DNA of 64,000 nt from Pseudocercospora fijiensis CIRAD86 (GCF_000340215.1 NW_006921533.1:2964273-3028272); one strand, 5' to 3'. Shown: positions 21,165 through 33,258, counted from the stretch's first letter. Program-made: numbers and translations. Notes: a model not told the origin generated them from the sequence alone.

Positions 21165-21553
21165 GTTTCTATGCTTAAGCTCTTAACTGCTGCCACAGGA
21201 ACAAAAGCGGGGTTTCTGGTCCGTTGGCTTCACACTACGTCGAACCTGTTCCTGATACATGAGTTTGAGACTCGGGTATGCCTTGCTAGAATGTTCCCTT
21301 GCGAAGTGTTTCGTAATATCTGAAGGTGCAGTGGTATTTGAGGCATCATGGAAAAGTCCAAGTCTTCTCAACGCCATGTATGAAATACTTCTCAGGTTCA
21401 TCTCGCAATGGAGGCTGATGGTACAGATGTAAGGGGCAATCCGGTCGTGATTTGCTCCTGAAATATCAACTTGGAAGATTGTTGACTCCGTCGTCGCGGG
21501 TGACTGCAGACTGCAGCTTTACCAGCCTCGGAGCGATCGTGGTGAAAGGAAGT
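21165..21553. other. intergenic, nothing supported
   Basis: 389 bp holding the promoter side of the truncated glycosidase-like gene and the 3' flank of the prolidase gene. No coding signal is seen. Confidence 0.4.
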
Positions 21554-23176
21554 TCAAGCCCTTGGTCCCTCGGCGCTTTTTCGAATTAAATCCAGCATGC
21601 GCTTCCCTTTCGGTGCCGTCGTCAAATTCTCGTAGCCGTCCCTCGTGATCAGAATGTCATCTTCAATGCGTACGCCACCGACTTGCATGTATTGATCGAG
21701 CACATCTTTGTTAATGTATCTCTGATGTTCCTTCTTGTTCAGGAAGAAATTGTCCAGCAAATATCGATTGAAGTATATCCCAGGTTCCACGGTGACTACC
21801 ATACCAGGCTCCAGCCCTGCCGCCTCCAGGTATGGCATGCTATGTCGAGAATTCTGGCTCTGCGTGATAGGCGCAAGCCAATTGGAGCTCAGCCTGCTTT
21901 CAGACCATTCGGGCTTCCACTCTGCGAATTTCTCCTGCATCACAAGCTCGGTCCGCCTTCGCGTGGGCCCGCTCGAGGAATTGAATGTGACAAAAGGCGG
22001 GTGTGGAACCGGCGAAACATCATGTACCTCCAGACCAACATGATGTCCGAGTCCATGGGGTAGGAAAGCTCGTGAGGTACCAGCTTTGAAGATCTCCTCC
22101 ACAGTTCCTCCTGTGAAGATGCCAAGCTCCAGAAGCCCTTCCACGACCATCTCGTGCGCATGCCAGTAGTTTTCTATAAATTGATTGCCTGGCATCATGC
22201 GACCTATGCAAGATTCCTGGATCTTCTCAACTAGTGCATAGATTTGCGCAGCCTCCGTCGATGGCCAACAGCCTGGTGACTTGGCATTGATCGGCAGTGT
22301 TCTAGTCACGTCCGAAGCGTATCTATCGACTTCGCAGCCTGCATCCAATACCACAGTCTGACCGTCTCCAAAGTCGGCAACGTTGTCCGAGTAGTGAAGT
22401 TCAGCTGCATTTGGACCGGAGCCAGCGATCACGTCGTACGCCTGTTCCTTGGCCTTCCGTGCAATGCAGACTTGCATATATGCAGCGTCGACCTCAGCTT
22501 CGCTCGTGAATGAATGTATACTTTTCATTACACTGATGTGGGCTTCCGCGGTAATGACGTTTGCGCGGCGTATCAGATCAATCTCATGCTCGTCCTTGAT
22601 GACGCGACAAGCATCTATTGCGTGGTATAGGGCATCGGGTGATGGGACGCGTGTTGTATACAGGGCATGCTTCTGAACAACATTTCGACACGTTGGAGAG
22701 AGTTCCTGGTTCCAAATTTGATGCCACTCTCTGACGCGAGCCAGTGCTGAGTTCGCCACGGTTCGCCAGAAGTCCGTCCACAAGTCGCTGGACGGTGCTT
22801 TACTTGCTTCAATATAATGGGCTTCGTCAATATCGTATTTCTCCAATGCCTCTTCAGTTGTCGACCCGCGACCGTACCACACGACTCGGGCTTTGTCAAT
22901 TGGGGGAAGCCATAGTGCTAGGATGTCGGTCTTGATATGATAAGAGACTAGACAATCCGGCTCGTTGCAGCCGGTCATGTAGTAGAAGTATCTGTCCTGG
23001 CGGAAGGGGGCCGGCATATCAGAGTTGGGCCAGTTGGCCGCCTTGGTGGCAGCAAGCACAATGAGGCCATCTTTGGCGTGCAATCTCTCGGCCACACGCC
23101 TGGCATGAGACTTGGCGGGATACTTGTCAAAGCCTTGGCCTTGGAGGGAGATGTTCAGCATGTTGTCGATCAGCAT
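21554..23176 (-). CDS. Xaa-Pro dipeptidase / aminopeptidase (M24B, prolidase type)
   Basis: Single exon, 540 residues. An N-terminal AMP_N domain (about 20-160; FRQDRYFYYMTGCNEPD) precedes a pita-bread M24 catalytic domain. All five metal ligands are visible: Asp278 and Asp289 (VLDAGCEVDRYASDVTRTLP), His378 (HGLGHHVGLEVHD), Glu464 (VTVEPGIYF) and Glu505 (VRIEDDILIT). The longer segment between the His and the first Glu ligand is usual in fungal prolidases. The enzyme should release residues next to proline from di- or short peptides, using two divalent metal ions. No signal peptide is visible, so it is probably cytosolic. Confidence 0.95.
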   Translation of the reverse strand: MLIDNMLNISLQGQGFDKYPAKSHARRVAERLHAKDGLIVLAATKAANWPNSDMPAPFRQDRYFYYMTGCNEPDCLVSYHIKTDILALWLPPIDKARVVWYGRGSTTEEALEKYDIDEAHYIEASKAPSSDLWTDFWRTVANSALARVREWHQIWNQELSPTCRNVVQKHALYTTRVPSPDALYHAIDACRVIKDEHEIDLIRRANVITAEAHISVMKSIHSFTSEAEVDAAYMQVCIARKAKEQAYDVIAGSGPNAAELHYSDNVADFGDGQTVVLDAGCEVDRYASDVTRTLPINAKSPGCWPSTEAAQIYALVEKIQESCIGRMMPGNQFIENYWHAHEMVVEGLLELGIFTGGTVEEIFKAGTSRAFLPHGLGHHVGLEVHDVSPVPHPPFVTFNSSSGPTRRRTELVMQEKFAEWKPEWSESRLSSNWLAPITQSQNSRHSMPYLEAAGLEPGMVVTVEPGIYFNRYLLDNFFLNKKEHQRYINKDVLDQYMQVGGVRIEDDILITRDGYENLTTAPKGKRMLDLIRKSAEGPRA

Positions 23177-23218
23177 GTGGACGATCAGGAGGCCAACGCG
23201 TTCCTGGCTGGAGGGAAT

Positions 23219-23250
<32 letters not shown>

Positions 23251-23975
23251 TTCCTCCGGCGCGGGAGCGGCACTGGACTGGGCCGGACCGCAGCTCTAAA
23301 CGTCATCACGCAGCTCTTGCTCGCTTGCTTCCCAGTTGCTGCTTCCCGCGTTTCAGGTGCATCTTCAGCGCGCCTGCGCCTTCGTCGACGAAACGAAGCC
23401 AGCCGCCATGGCAAGTAGGAAGCGACGAAGCGAGGCAAGGCAATCCGCGCTCCCACGCCGCTCCCCTTCTACGGTAGGTCGATAGCCTCCGATGGCGTCT
23501 CTCATTGCATTGCCAGTAGCCGCTCGCATCACTATACCCTGTTTCTCCCTTGCTTCTCTCCACCACGCCGCCACGCCGATATTGTCTTATGACGGCAGCA
23601 CTGTTCACGCCGCCTTAACAGCAGCTGGTCTGCAACACACCTACGGATGTCGCGTCAGAGCCTTTCCAGCGCCCGTGTCCAGCGCTTCAAGGCATCGACA
23701 AAAGCCAAGTACTAGGAGTTCAAGACGTTTGTCAAGCTTCAAAGTCTGCGCGGCCGTGCTGGACTAAGCAAACGAAAGGCCATCGTGAAAGGTAAATCGG
23801 CAAAAGTTCTGCAGAAGGTTGCCCGCAGTCTTTGATAGCCTGGCAGCCGACGTGCCTCTGGCCACCAGCGAAAGATTGAGAGAGATTTGCGGACAGCCCG
23901 GACAGCGTACTTCTACCAATTCGATCGGCGTGGAGACCTACACCGGCCCACCCAGCCCTCCTCCTCTACCTGTAA
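23177..23975. other. intergenic between prolidase and thaumatin-like gene
   Basis: About 0.8 kb between divergent starts, so both promoters lie here. It contains a short (CGGCAA)n run of about five units at 23221-23250. It also holds a 62-codon frame from the ATG at 23647 to the TGA at 23833 that is protein-like but has one in-frame TAG at 23713; see the findings. Confidence 0.5.
23221..23250. repeat. (CGGCAA)5 short tandem repeat
   Basis: Five exact tandem hexamers just upstream of the prolidase start, on its promoter side. It reads as an Asn-Gly run in one plus-strand frame, but nothing supports that frame being coding. Confidence 0.85.
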
Positions 23976-25109
23976 ATGTCGAAAACATCGTTCCTACTGC
24001 TCTCAGCCATACTGTCATGTGCTACGCTCATCCAGACGACTACTGGCCTGGAATCCCCGAGTACAGGAGTCGAGAGGCGTCAGGGCAACAACAGTACCCA
24101 ACTCCAGATTGTGATCACGAATTCCTGCCCGGACCGGATTTGGCCTGGGATTACTACGCAGAACGGCGACGGAGCCTCTGACGGCTTTGCGTTGAATGCA
24201 GGAAGCAAGCGCACCATCAATGTTGCCTCAAACTGGGAGGGACGGATATGGGGTCGCACAAACTGTACATTCCCCGATGGCGATAATGCAAATGGACATT
24301 GTTTGACAGGCGAATGCGGCGCACTGAAATGTAAACAAGCTGGAAATCCTCCTGCGACACTCGCTGAGTTCACCATGGATGGCGGAGCTGATCAGACTTT
24401 TTACGATTTGAGCTTGGTGGATGGATACAATTTACCTATGGCCATCGTGTTCATGGCAAATGGGGTCGGCGAGCTGGAAACGGTCAAAGGAAGTGAAAGC
24501 AATCCGTCGTGCGTGGGAAGCGTGAATGACTTGGCACCTCCCGGCTTCGATCCCTACGCAAACAATCAGCAATTTCTTGGAACAACGTCGGCCGATGAGC
24601 TACCGTTCGACACCAAAAATACTGCCCAGACTGTGACAAGTTGGTGTCCTTGGGATTTGCAGGTCAACGCGCCGGCAGCTCCTGGCGATGGAGTCTACCC
24701 TTACCCGGATGGAAATGTCAAGCGACCTGCATTCAATCCTTGCAACTCGGCATGTGCCAAATACAACAAGGATAAGTACTGTTGTAAAGGCAAATACGAT
24801 ACGCATCCCAATTGTCCGCCAAATTACTACTCGAAGGCGGCCAAAAGTATCTGTCCCGATGCATACTCGTACGCGCACGACGATCAGAAAAGTACCTTCA
24901 CCCAAGCGAAGGGAGGAGAGTTTGAGGTGGTCTTTTGTCCTGGGGGCCGGAGTACCAACATTCTTGCAAGCAAAAGCGGCAGTAGCAGTGGTGCGTCAAG
25001 CAGCAGTCGACTCTTGAAGCGGACGTTGGAAGACGGGATTTCTCCATGGACATGGGCGTGGCTGGCATTGTGGTCATCGATTTTGTTGGCTCCTATGGTG
25101 GTGGTGTAG
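23976..25109 (+). CDS. thaumatin-like protein with predicted GPI anchor
   Basis: Single exon, 377 residues. The signal peptide is MSKTSFLLLSAILSCATLIQ. A thaumatin-like domain runs from about 40 to 330. It begins QIVITNSCPDRIWPGI and shows the family features ALNAGSKRTINVASNWEGRIWGRTNC, GECGALKC, a Cys-rich core (NPCNSACAKYNKDKYCC) and the terminal YSYAHDDQKSTFTQAKGGEFEVVFCP. This is the characteristic end of thaumatin domains, which carry up to eight disulfides. A Ser/Gly-rich spacer and a final hydrophobic segment (WTWAWLALWSSILLAPMVVV) suggest a GPI anchor, so it probably sits in the cell wall or plasma membrane. Family members bind or hydrolyse beta-glucan, or inhibit competitors; the activity here is unknown. 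Confidence 0.93.
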   Translation: MSKTSFLLLSAILSCATLIQTTTGLESPSTGVERRQGNNSTQLQIVITNSCPDRIWPGITTQNGDGASDGFALNAGSKRTINVASNWEGRIWGRTNCTFPDGDNANGHCLTGECGALKCKQAGNPPATLAEFTMDGGADQTFYDLSLVDGYNLPMAIVFMANGVGELETVKGSESNPSCVGSVNDLAPPGFDPYANNQQFLGTTSADELPFDTKNTAQTVTSWCPWDLQVNAPAAPGDGVYPYPDGNVKRPAFNPCNSACAKYNKDKYCCKGKYDTHPNCPPNYYSKAAKSICPDAYSYAHDDQKSTFTQAKGGEFEVVFCPGGRSTNILASKSGSSSGASSSSRLLKRTLEDGISPWTWAWLALWSSILLAPMVVV

Positions 25110-26058
25110 TATGTCATTGCAAGTCAACTGGCATCATAAATGTAGGCAGCGGGCAGGTCTCGCCACTTTGTACAGCTGAGATAGTGCCAAGCGATGTTGA
25201 CAATACCTAGGAGTTGAGTAGAGAAATATCCTCAGTACATCAAGTATGCAAGGCGCAGCAAGACTCTCTGGTCCGGCCTGCCATCAAGAGGGCCAGTAAG
25301 ATGGCGCGTGTTGCAGATGATGAATGGTCGAGGGAGCAGACAGTATAGATATCGTGTGTCTTCTATACGCGAGAAGAGTCCAAGACGCCATGCGTTGTTT
25401 GAGCGTGATTATGAAGATTTCCAAGGTGCGTTGCTATGCAGTTCGGTGTTGCGAATGGAAGAATGGGCGGCGTTGGGCGTTGGCTGTGCTCCGTGACCCT
25501 CGGACCAGGATGTCCCGCCGGCGCTGGCGGGCGAGGCTTTCGAAGGATCGACAGTGCGCAACGAGCCAAAACAACTGCAGCTGGGCAGGAAAACAAATGG
25601 CCAACTTGACCCACTGCACAGTGCACGCCAGCATCGCCCAAATTTTCCGTGTTACAATCATGTGAGGACGGAGCAACACCGACTTCCCGCTTCACGAACA
25701 CCGACTGTCGATGCACCGCAGCTGAGACCGACACTGCTGAGACACGCATAGCAACCGAGTCGCCAACACCACGGCATCACTGTGCACGGCGCTGCGCATG
25801 ACGGACATGTCGCTGGCCTTGCGATACCAGTCACCGCAACGTCGCCTTCAGCAGCGATAAGCATTACACCTGCTGTTATCAATTCTCGTCTACCGACTGG
25901 CCAGGTTAGTACAGGCTCTCCCAAGACCCACATGGAATGCCTCCATGATGCCATCCCAGCCAATGCTCCAAACCATGCGCACATCAATACCACCAAAACA
26001 CCAGAGAAGAGCATTCCCCAATGTTTTCCCGCTCCCGCCCCCGCTGCTGCACTCCCCA
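25110..26058. other. intergenic / 5' region of the DH-domain gene
   Basis: About 0.95 kb with no supported gene. In-frame ATGs from 25945 could extend the downstream protein by 38 residues, but the extension is low in protein-like character. Confidence 0.4.
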
Positions 26059-29000
26059 ATGTTCGATGTCAACACCGCAGACGCGCAATATGCTGTTGAT
26101 TCCATGTCTAACTGGCTGTCCGCCTTGTCGGACTTGCAGCATCCCTCGTCCATGCCCTCACCAAACAATGCCGCCCGCAAAGCGTCCGCCAAGAAAACGC
26201 CCGAGAAGAAAGCAGACTTGACCACGCAGAAGCTGGCACGGAAACGTTCGCAGGATTTTGCATCCAAGATTGCTGGTTGGAATCAGGCTGGAGGAGGCGT
26301 CGCTCAACAGCAAGATGAAATAGTGGTCATCGAGCAGGCTTCCGACGTCAGCTTAGGCAAGAGAGGCAACGATGCATTACACATTGTAGTCGAAACTGAA
26401 TCGAGTGCTCCGGCACTAGACGAAGTGGTCGCCATCGTCGACGAAATCGTACCAGATGTCACGATAACATCTCCACTCACGCCAGCGCGAACGACCCCGA
26501 GAGCATCAAACACCTTGAGCGGAACCAAAAAGGCAGGTCGAGATGTCGATTTGGGCCGCGGCGCATGGGTTCGTAGAAAGAGCAAGCCTCAGGCGGAGGC
26601 TGCGACAGATGTAAAGCATGCTGGAGCGCCGAAGAAGCGCGTCGTTAGTGATGGCCATTGGAGGCGTGACAGACAAAAGGTTGAAGAGAAGGCGAGCCCA
26701 GAGAAAGAAGAGGTGAAGGAGACAATCCCAAAGCCGGTCATCGTGAGAAGAAGCGGTGCTTTGAGCATGGGAATGAAGGTTCCTCCGTCATTCCAGGACT
26801 TCTCTGCCTCCGATCCTGAGCCAGAGCCGGTAAGAGTACGGCCGTTGAGATACCCACCATCCAGCTCTAGATCCAGATCGCCTGTGGGCCGTGGAGCGAC
26901 ACCGGAGTTTGAGAGCATTGGCACTAAGGTGTATATCAAGCGACGGACGCGATCGAGAACGGCTGGCGACTTGCGAAAGTCTGAGACCAGCCTGACAGCT
27001 CCATCTTCAGTGGACAAGCCAAGCACGGCGGAGACCGATATCACCACTCCGAGCTCCTCCCCTCCCAGACCGAAATCTGAGCCTCGAGAACGGCTGAGAA
27101 AATCACGGAGCAGGGACGATCAGCCGAGAAGTAAATCCGCGAAGCAGTCGCCAAACACAGATGAGATGAAAGATACGCGAAGAAGGAGCAAGCCTGCTCT
27201 GGATGACACTGGCGTGGCGCGGCAACCGTCTGTGACAGCGGAGGCATTCGCGAAGCGCATCACGCAGACGAGCAAAAAGCCCACCACGCCCGCACCACCA
27301 GCGCCGAAGCAGCACGGCACTCGGATCGAAGGATGGCTTGCGGCAATGCCAGATCCTTTCACAGAGTCGAGACGATCATCACTTACTCCAGAACCACTTG
27401 ACATTTCTAAGAAGAAGCGGTCGAAGCCACAGATAGAGGTCGAATATGAAGACGAAGATATTGGTAACAGTAGCAAAAGTAGTGCGAGAAGGAGGAGCTC
27501 CCGCAAAGACGACGATATCATCATCGACACTCGCGCTCGCAGAAGTGCAACACCGGAGACAGAGGTATCGGCATCGAGCCCAACGACCCTGAAGCGCCGA
27601 GGAGCCAGACGAAACAACGACTCTTCGATCAAGAACAAAATGTCTCGAGAAATCGTCGCAGACCTCCCAACGTCATTCGATGCTGTAATGAGTGGTGCAT
27701 TACCAGATACACAGGATGAACGACCAAGGACGGCATCAGCCAAGAAGAATGACAGGTTCAGGATCCCAAGTGGCCAACGGCTCTCTACGATCGCATCTGA
27801 CGAGACACTGCAGGCTCGCAGACATGGTCGAGCTTACTCAGATGATGCTACTACAACTTTCGAGGGCAGTGTGCTATCGCGCGCTAGTGACGGCGACAGT
27901 CCACGACGAGGTCCCTCTGGTCTAAAGCGAAGAACAACGAAACATGACGATCTTATGTCGGTCCTGTCTACGGAGAGACGGACGAGAAACAGCCGACGAA
28001 GTGTTCGTCACAGTCAGCGAAGACCAGGAGCAGCGAAAATTGGAGATGTCATGAACGAGCTATCTGCGGAGGAGCTCAAGTATCAGCGTGAGCTACGCAC
28101 ACTCGTTGACGGTGTTATACCTGTGCTGCTGCAACATTCTCTTTCCGATACGGGCTCAACGTCCAAATCTCGTGTTTCCAGCCGACCATCGAGCGATGAA
28201 GTGATGCGGCCAATTGTGGAGATGGGAGTGGCGCTTGAAAAACTGAAGACCATGCACAGGAAGATCCCTCTGCATGAGCCAGGTGAACTCCTGCTTTGGG
28301 CAGACAATGCTGCAAAAGTCTACGCGGATTATCTCAGAGTCTGGCGCCTTGGCTTCCAGGACATCGTTGTGAACCTAGCGCCTGCTGAAGCCTCCAAATC
28401 AAAAGACTCACGGAGCTGGGACCATGATTTGCCTCGAAATACAGATGGCGATCTGGTAGATGGTGCGGGCGAGCGTGTGGACGTTGCGCATCTGCTGAAG
28501 CGTCCTTTGGTACGCTTGAAGTACCTAGCAAGGACGTTCAAGAATATCAACAGTCTGAAGCCATCTGCGAATGCTGAAGACATGACAGCCAAATACCACG
28601 ACCTTATCGCCGACGCCAAGAAGCGAGTCAATGATGAACAAGCTCGTCTGGAGGATGAGGCCGCTGCGAGCATTGATGCTACCAGAGCTCGAGATCCTCG
28701 CAGTTTGGCGCCGATTACTGGAGTCAGCATCGATCCAACCAGGTCTGTCCGAGCACGGGACTATTTTGATATGGACCTCGTGCACTCTAGTGGGCAGCAA
28801 CTAGGATGCAAGATTGAAATCATATTCCGAGATGATGCTCCGAATCGCGGTAAGGCTGGAGATGTTCTGTTCTGCGAGATTTCGGTCTCAGGGAGATGGC
28901 TTCTTTTCCCGCCAATTCCCTGGAGTTTGGTCTCCGCACGCGCAGGCGAAAGACCTGGCGAGCTTGTGGTCATGATTCGTGGCTTTTTATCAAATGCCCG

Positions 29001-31513
29001 GCAATGGCGGGAAGTCATGTCGCTCAGAGCTGAGACCGAAGACACAAGCTCGGACTGGTTGAAAATGTTGGGATCGGCACCGATGCCTCCCAGGCTGAAC
29101 AGAAGGTCAAGCTTCAATATGTTCAAGCAGCACAGTGTTCCTGCACCGGCGTTGGAGGAGCCGAAAGCTGTAACAGTTGATAACCGTGACACTCCTGACA
29201 AGAGCAGGGATCCCTCGCCGAGGGAAATCGAAGTACCCATTGGTGAGCAGGTCAAATCTTCCTCACGCATATGGGACGGCAGCGAGGTGAACAGTGTTTG
29301 CAACGATGATGCCATCACATCGACCAATGCTCAGAGAGCCAAGGCAAAACGCTACCGCAGCATGGCCACGTCGCAGTCAATACCGGAGGTTTATCATCAA
29401 ATTTCCAGGGATCATGCCGCTCAGCCTACATATTTCTACGAGCAGGCACGAGAAAATGTATCGGCGCACCAGAATGACCGACGACCAAAGTCTACTCATA
29501 TAAGAACGCATTCGGACTGGACAGGCGCAACGGTGTCGACCGAGCGAAGCAGCGAGTACAGCGTATGGATGCCTTCTTCAGACCGTGCTACTTCACGGTA
29601 CTCTGATGAAGAGACGATCGACGAAAATGACCCACCTCGATATTCGACAGCACGTCCAGGAATGCATCGACGCACCTCTTCGGTACCGTCTATGGACATG
29701 CCGACAATACCTAAAGTTCGGCAGCCAACTCGACCTGAGAGTCCTTCATCAGACCGCGACGGTCTGCCGTCACAAAAGAGAGCCGCGGCAGAAGCAGAGA
29801 AACGACTCCCACCTGACCCTGCCTCTACATCGTCTGAGCTACAGAAACGAACCTCGCTAGGACGAAGAGAGCCTAACGAAAGGCCACCAGCTCCGCCGGC
29901 CCATGGAAAAAAGCCACGTCCGCTGTCTCTTGGCCAGAACCTGGCGAGCAAGATCCCTTCGCTCACGCCTGCATTCCTGAAGAAGACCAGACGTCCTTCT
30001 TCGCCACTGAAGCATGAGTACGAGCCATCTACGGCATCGGAATCCCTTTCAGATAGTGATTTCTCGGATGACTTCTCGGACGAGGGTTCTGAAACATCTG
30101 AATCTACAGTGTACGATACTGTGCACGATGCTGTCAATCCTCCAGCGCCGATGACTGAGGACGGCATCTCCACTGTCGGCGACCTCAGAGGATTCCAAGA
30201 TTATGCCAGCAAGGGACTGCGACAGTCGCCCCCGCCTGCTACAGAACCAAGCTCGCCCTACAGCATTCCAGGTACAAGTCTTGCCCCATCTGAATCTGCG
30301 TCACAAGCACCGTATCGCACGGTACCTCCAACTGTCGTTGAAGCTGGAAAGACTGTAGCGTCCATCTGCGCATGGTCGGAGCGTGGAAGCTGGGACAGTC
30401 TGCATCCCGAGGAGTGTCAGATTTTCATCACACCGGGCCTCATCGAAGCTTTCGACCTAGTACAAGCCAACTCCGTACAATTGGACGATCAACATACAAC
30501 CCCGTCTGCCAAAGGAATCAAACCACTAGTAGCACTTGAGCTCACGCCGCTTGTTCCACTGCGCCGCGGGACCGCTGTGGACATCTCAATCAGGTCTCCG
30601 CCCTCTTCCAACTCTCTGCTCAAATCTAGTAGCAACATCTTGTTCCGTTCACGAAGTCCAGAAGACTGCGAGAGGCTATATGCTTTGATCAACAGAGCAC
30701 GTATCGATAACCCTACGTACATAGCTCTACAGAACGCTCGCGGACCGGTGCAACAAAGCAACTGGGGCGAGATAATGGACCAGCGACCGAACCCCATGGA
30801 CAAGCGCAGGTCATGGTGGAATCTTGGTTCACGGAAGAGCAGCACGTATCGATCTCAAGGTAGCAGGGCACAGTCTACTGCAGCGACTGAATCCTCGGTC
30901 GGCACAGTCGGAACAGCATTCTCAGCACTCCGGAGATTCAGCAGCGGCAGCAAGATCTTCAACATCGGCAACAGTACTATCACCTCTCGGGATGGCACAA
31001 GGAGCACCAACAGCGGGTCGTTATCATCTGGCACTGCAACTCCGATCCAATTTGACCCTTCTGTAGGTACGCCGCTTGGAATCAACAATGCAAAAGTTCG
31101 TATGTACATGCGCGAATCTGCAGGGAGGTGGCGCGACATGGGTGCTGCTCGACTGACTGTCCTGCTGCCACCACGACAAGATCCCACAATTGCTGCAAAT
31201 CCAAGGGTGACGGGACTGGAAAAGCGAGTGATCGTCTCCGGGAAGAGCAAAGGCGAAACGATGCTCGATGTCACGCTTGGAGAGAGCGCGTTCGAACGTG
31301 TCGCCAGGACGGGCATTGCCGTCAGCGTATACGAGGAAAGTCCTCACGTGGGTGCCATTGGCAGTGTGCTTCCGCATCAGACGACGGTGTACATGATACA
31401 GCTGAAATCGGTAAGTGCGAGACATGATCTGACTTTCGAAGCCACTGCTGACAAGTTTCTAGGAGCGCGAGGCTGCATACACTTTCGGGTTGGTTGGCAA
31501 GCTGCGTTATTAA
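26059..31513 (+). CDS. very large DH-domain (RhoGEF-like) protein
   Basis: Exons 26059-31410 and 31463-31513, with a 52-nt intron (GTAAGT...CTAG), give 1800 residues. Starting at 25945 would give 1838. Ignoring the last intron runs to a false stop at 31584. The N-terminal 650 residues are disordered and basic, rich in Ser, Arg and Lys. A helical domain from about 660 (LSAEELKYQRELRTLVDGVIPVL) to 860 looks like a Dbl-homology domain. A PH-like beta-rich segment follows (about 905-1010). After another disordered stretch, a conserved C-terminal region (about 1400-1800; TVASICAWSERGSWDSL and WRDMGAARLTVLLPP) resembles PH/EVH1-like folds. Related fungal proteins are often mislabelled as splicing coactivators because of the SR-rich part. 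Likely a Rho/Cdc42 exchange factor or polarity scaffold; that is inference. Confidence 0.8.
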
Positions 31514-31716
31514 TCTTGTACAGAAGCATCGAGCACAGCGTCTGCTTCAAGCATTCGACGACATTTAGCAAGGCGTTGGGGTGATGCTTTCTTCCTCTCT
31601 TTTTGTCACCTGGGAACGAGGAACCGAAGTCGACAGTTTCTCAGCATTATAGAAATGGTTTTATACAGCTATATACCCCATCCTATTAATGCCAACGAAA
31701 TTCTTCACGTCATGCC

Positions 31717-32469
31717 CTAGTACCTCCCAGCAAAACTATCAATTTTATTCTTCGCAACCTCCGCAATTGCATCCTTGATGGGCGTATCACCCCCAACCAT
31801 ATCAATCGCCAACCCTATCGTGCCATCATTCTTCATAATCTCCACAACAGCCCTCGCAACATCTTCCCTCGAAATCATCGCATCCAAATGCACTTTCCCA
31901 GCACTAATCCTCCCCTTCCCAGCCTCCTGCGACAACCCCCCAGGCCTCACAATCGTATACTCCAGTCCCCTTTTCTCATTATTCATCACAAGATCCCTAT
32001 CCGCCGCAAACTTCGCCTGCATATACGGTCCAATCGCCCCCCAAACTCTTCCCGACCGCTCACGATCCGAATCATTATACCACTCCGGTTCAGGCCTGCT
32101 CTCCCGATCCCTGACATCTATAGCCGAAATTATGATATAACGTTTCGTGACTCCGGCTTTGGCAGTGGCGTCCATGGATTTCCTCGCGCCTTCGTTGTCG
32201 ACTTTCTGGGTGCGTTCCGGGGAGCCGCCGCCGGCGCCTGCGGCCCAGATGATGGTGGAGGGGTTTGTGGATTTTATGGTTTGGATCATGTCTTCGATTG
32301 AGGAGGCTTCGATGGATTGTACGATGGGTTTCCCTCCCAGAGATTCGATTTCGGGGGTTTGGGCGGCGTTGCGGATTATGGAGTGGACTGTTTGGCCTTC
32401 GGAGACGAGGAGGCGGGTTAGGTGTCGGGCGACTTTGCCTGAGCCGCCGAAGATTAAAGTGGTTGGCAT
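31717..32469 (-). CDS. atypical short-chain dehydrogenase / NAD(P)-binding protein
   Basis: Single exon, 250 residues. A Rossmann N-terminus MPTTLIFGGSGKVARHLTRLL carries the GxxGxxxxxL nucleotide-binding motif of atypical SDRs (NmrA / SDR_a5 group). It is followed by the central strand STIIWAAGAGGG and the EYTIVRPGGLSQEAGKG segment typical of this group. The classic YxxxK catalytic pair is replaced by YMQAK after GAIGP, so catalysis is possible but substrate and activity are unknown. It is convergent with the DH-domain gene, with about 200 bp between stops. Confidence 0.9.
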   Translation of the reverse strand: MPTTLIFGGSGKVARHLTRLLVSEGQTVHSIIRNAAQTPEIESLGGKPIVQSIEASSIEDMIQTIKSTNPSTIIWAAGAGGGSPERTQKVDNEGARKSMDATAKAGVTKRYIIISAIDVRDRESRPEPEWYNDSDRERSGRVWGAIGPYMQAKFAADRDLVMNNEKRGLEYTIVRPGGLSQEAGKGRISAGKVHLDAMISREDVARAVVEIMKNDGTIGLAIDMVGGDTPIKDAIAEVAKNKIDSFAGRY

Positions 32470-33258
32470 TGTGGTGGTGGTTTGTTTTGTCTAGATGTGC
32501 AGTGTATGTAGAGTGAGTGGATGAGTGGGATCAGTGTTGTCGCTTGTGGGGTTGAGGATGGCGAATATGAAGCACTTTGATACTGCTGTGTCTTACAAAT
32601 ATGAGTATCGATCACGTCTTTCTAGAAGACATTATTAATGTCATTCGAATCTGCTTGTTGTAGATGACGTCTCATCCTTGAAGCTTGAGCGTCATTGTAA
32701 TGGGCAAAACTCGGATTTGGTATTGACTTTTGACACAGTGTCTAGATAGAATGCATGTGGATAGCAGCAATGTCTCCCCCACGACAATCCCTTTGCTACC
32801 GGGTATGAGCCTTTGTGATCTCGGAAAGAACGTCATAAGCATTACTGTCGGGATGAAGAGCGCGATCAACGTTGTTTGAACGGACGGAAGCTTCGAGGCT
32901 GGATGATCTTGGCGTGTGGCATGCATCGCCAGCCCTCCCTGCGCGGTTTCATTTGCACCCAACCTCGTCTTGGACATGCGACATACATTTCAAAAACTTC
33001 CTTCACCCGAGTCACGTTCACTGACAGTAATCTCGGTCTGAAATAGTAGACTGAGCCATCAGAGAAAGATGGAGTAACTGCCGAGCCACGCTGTACCTTC
33101 TCCGCAGCAACTGCAGGTACGCATTGGTTCTGATTAGCCAGGAGCTGGAGCACCTGAAGACAAATCAAACACCGGGTTCGGAAGCAAGACTGTTGGACTG
33201 ACTTGGAATTCAAGTCATGTCATCCTGAGATCCTCTCTTCGTCGCCAACTCGACCGCC
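32470..33258. other. divergent intergenic region
   Basis: About 0.8 kb between the divergent starts of the SDR and dehydrogenase genes. No coding signal is supported. Confidence 0.4.

Noticed and set aside
26304..30173. Long minus-strand ORFs of 150-225 codons inside the DH-domain gene
   Set aside because: They are antisense shadows of a Ser/Arg/Pro-rich coding sequence, which leaves few stops on the opposite strand.
31411..31584. Extension of the DH-domain protein to 31584
   Set aside because: A good intron (GTAAGT...CTAG, 31411-31462) leads to SEREAAYTFGLVGKLRY and a stop at 31513. The extended tail has no protein-like character.
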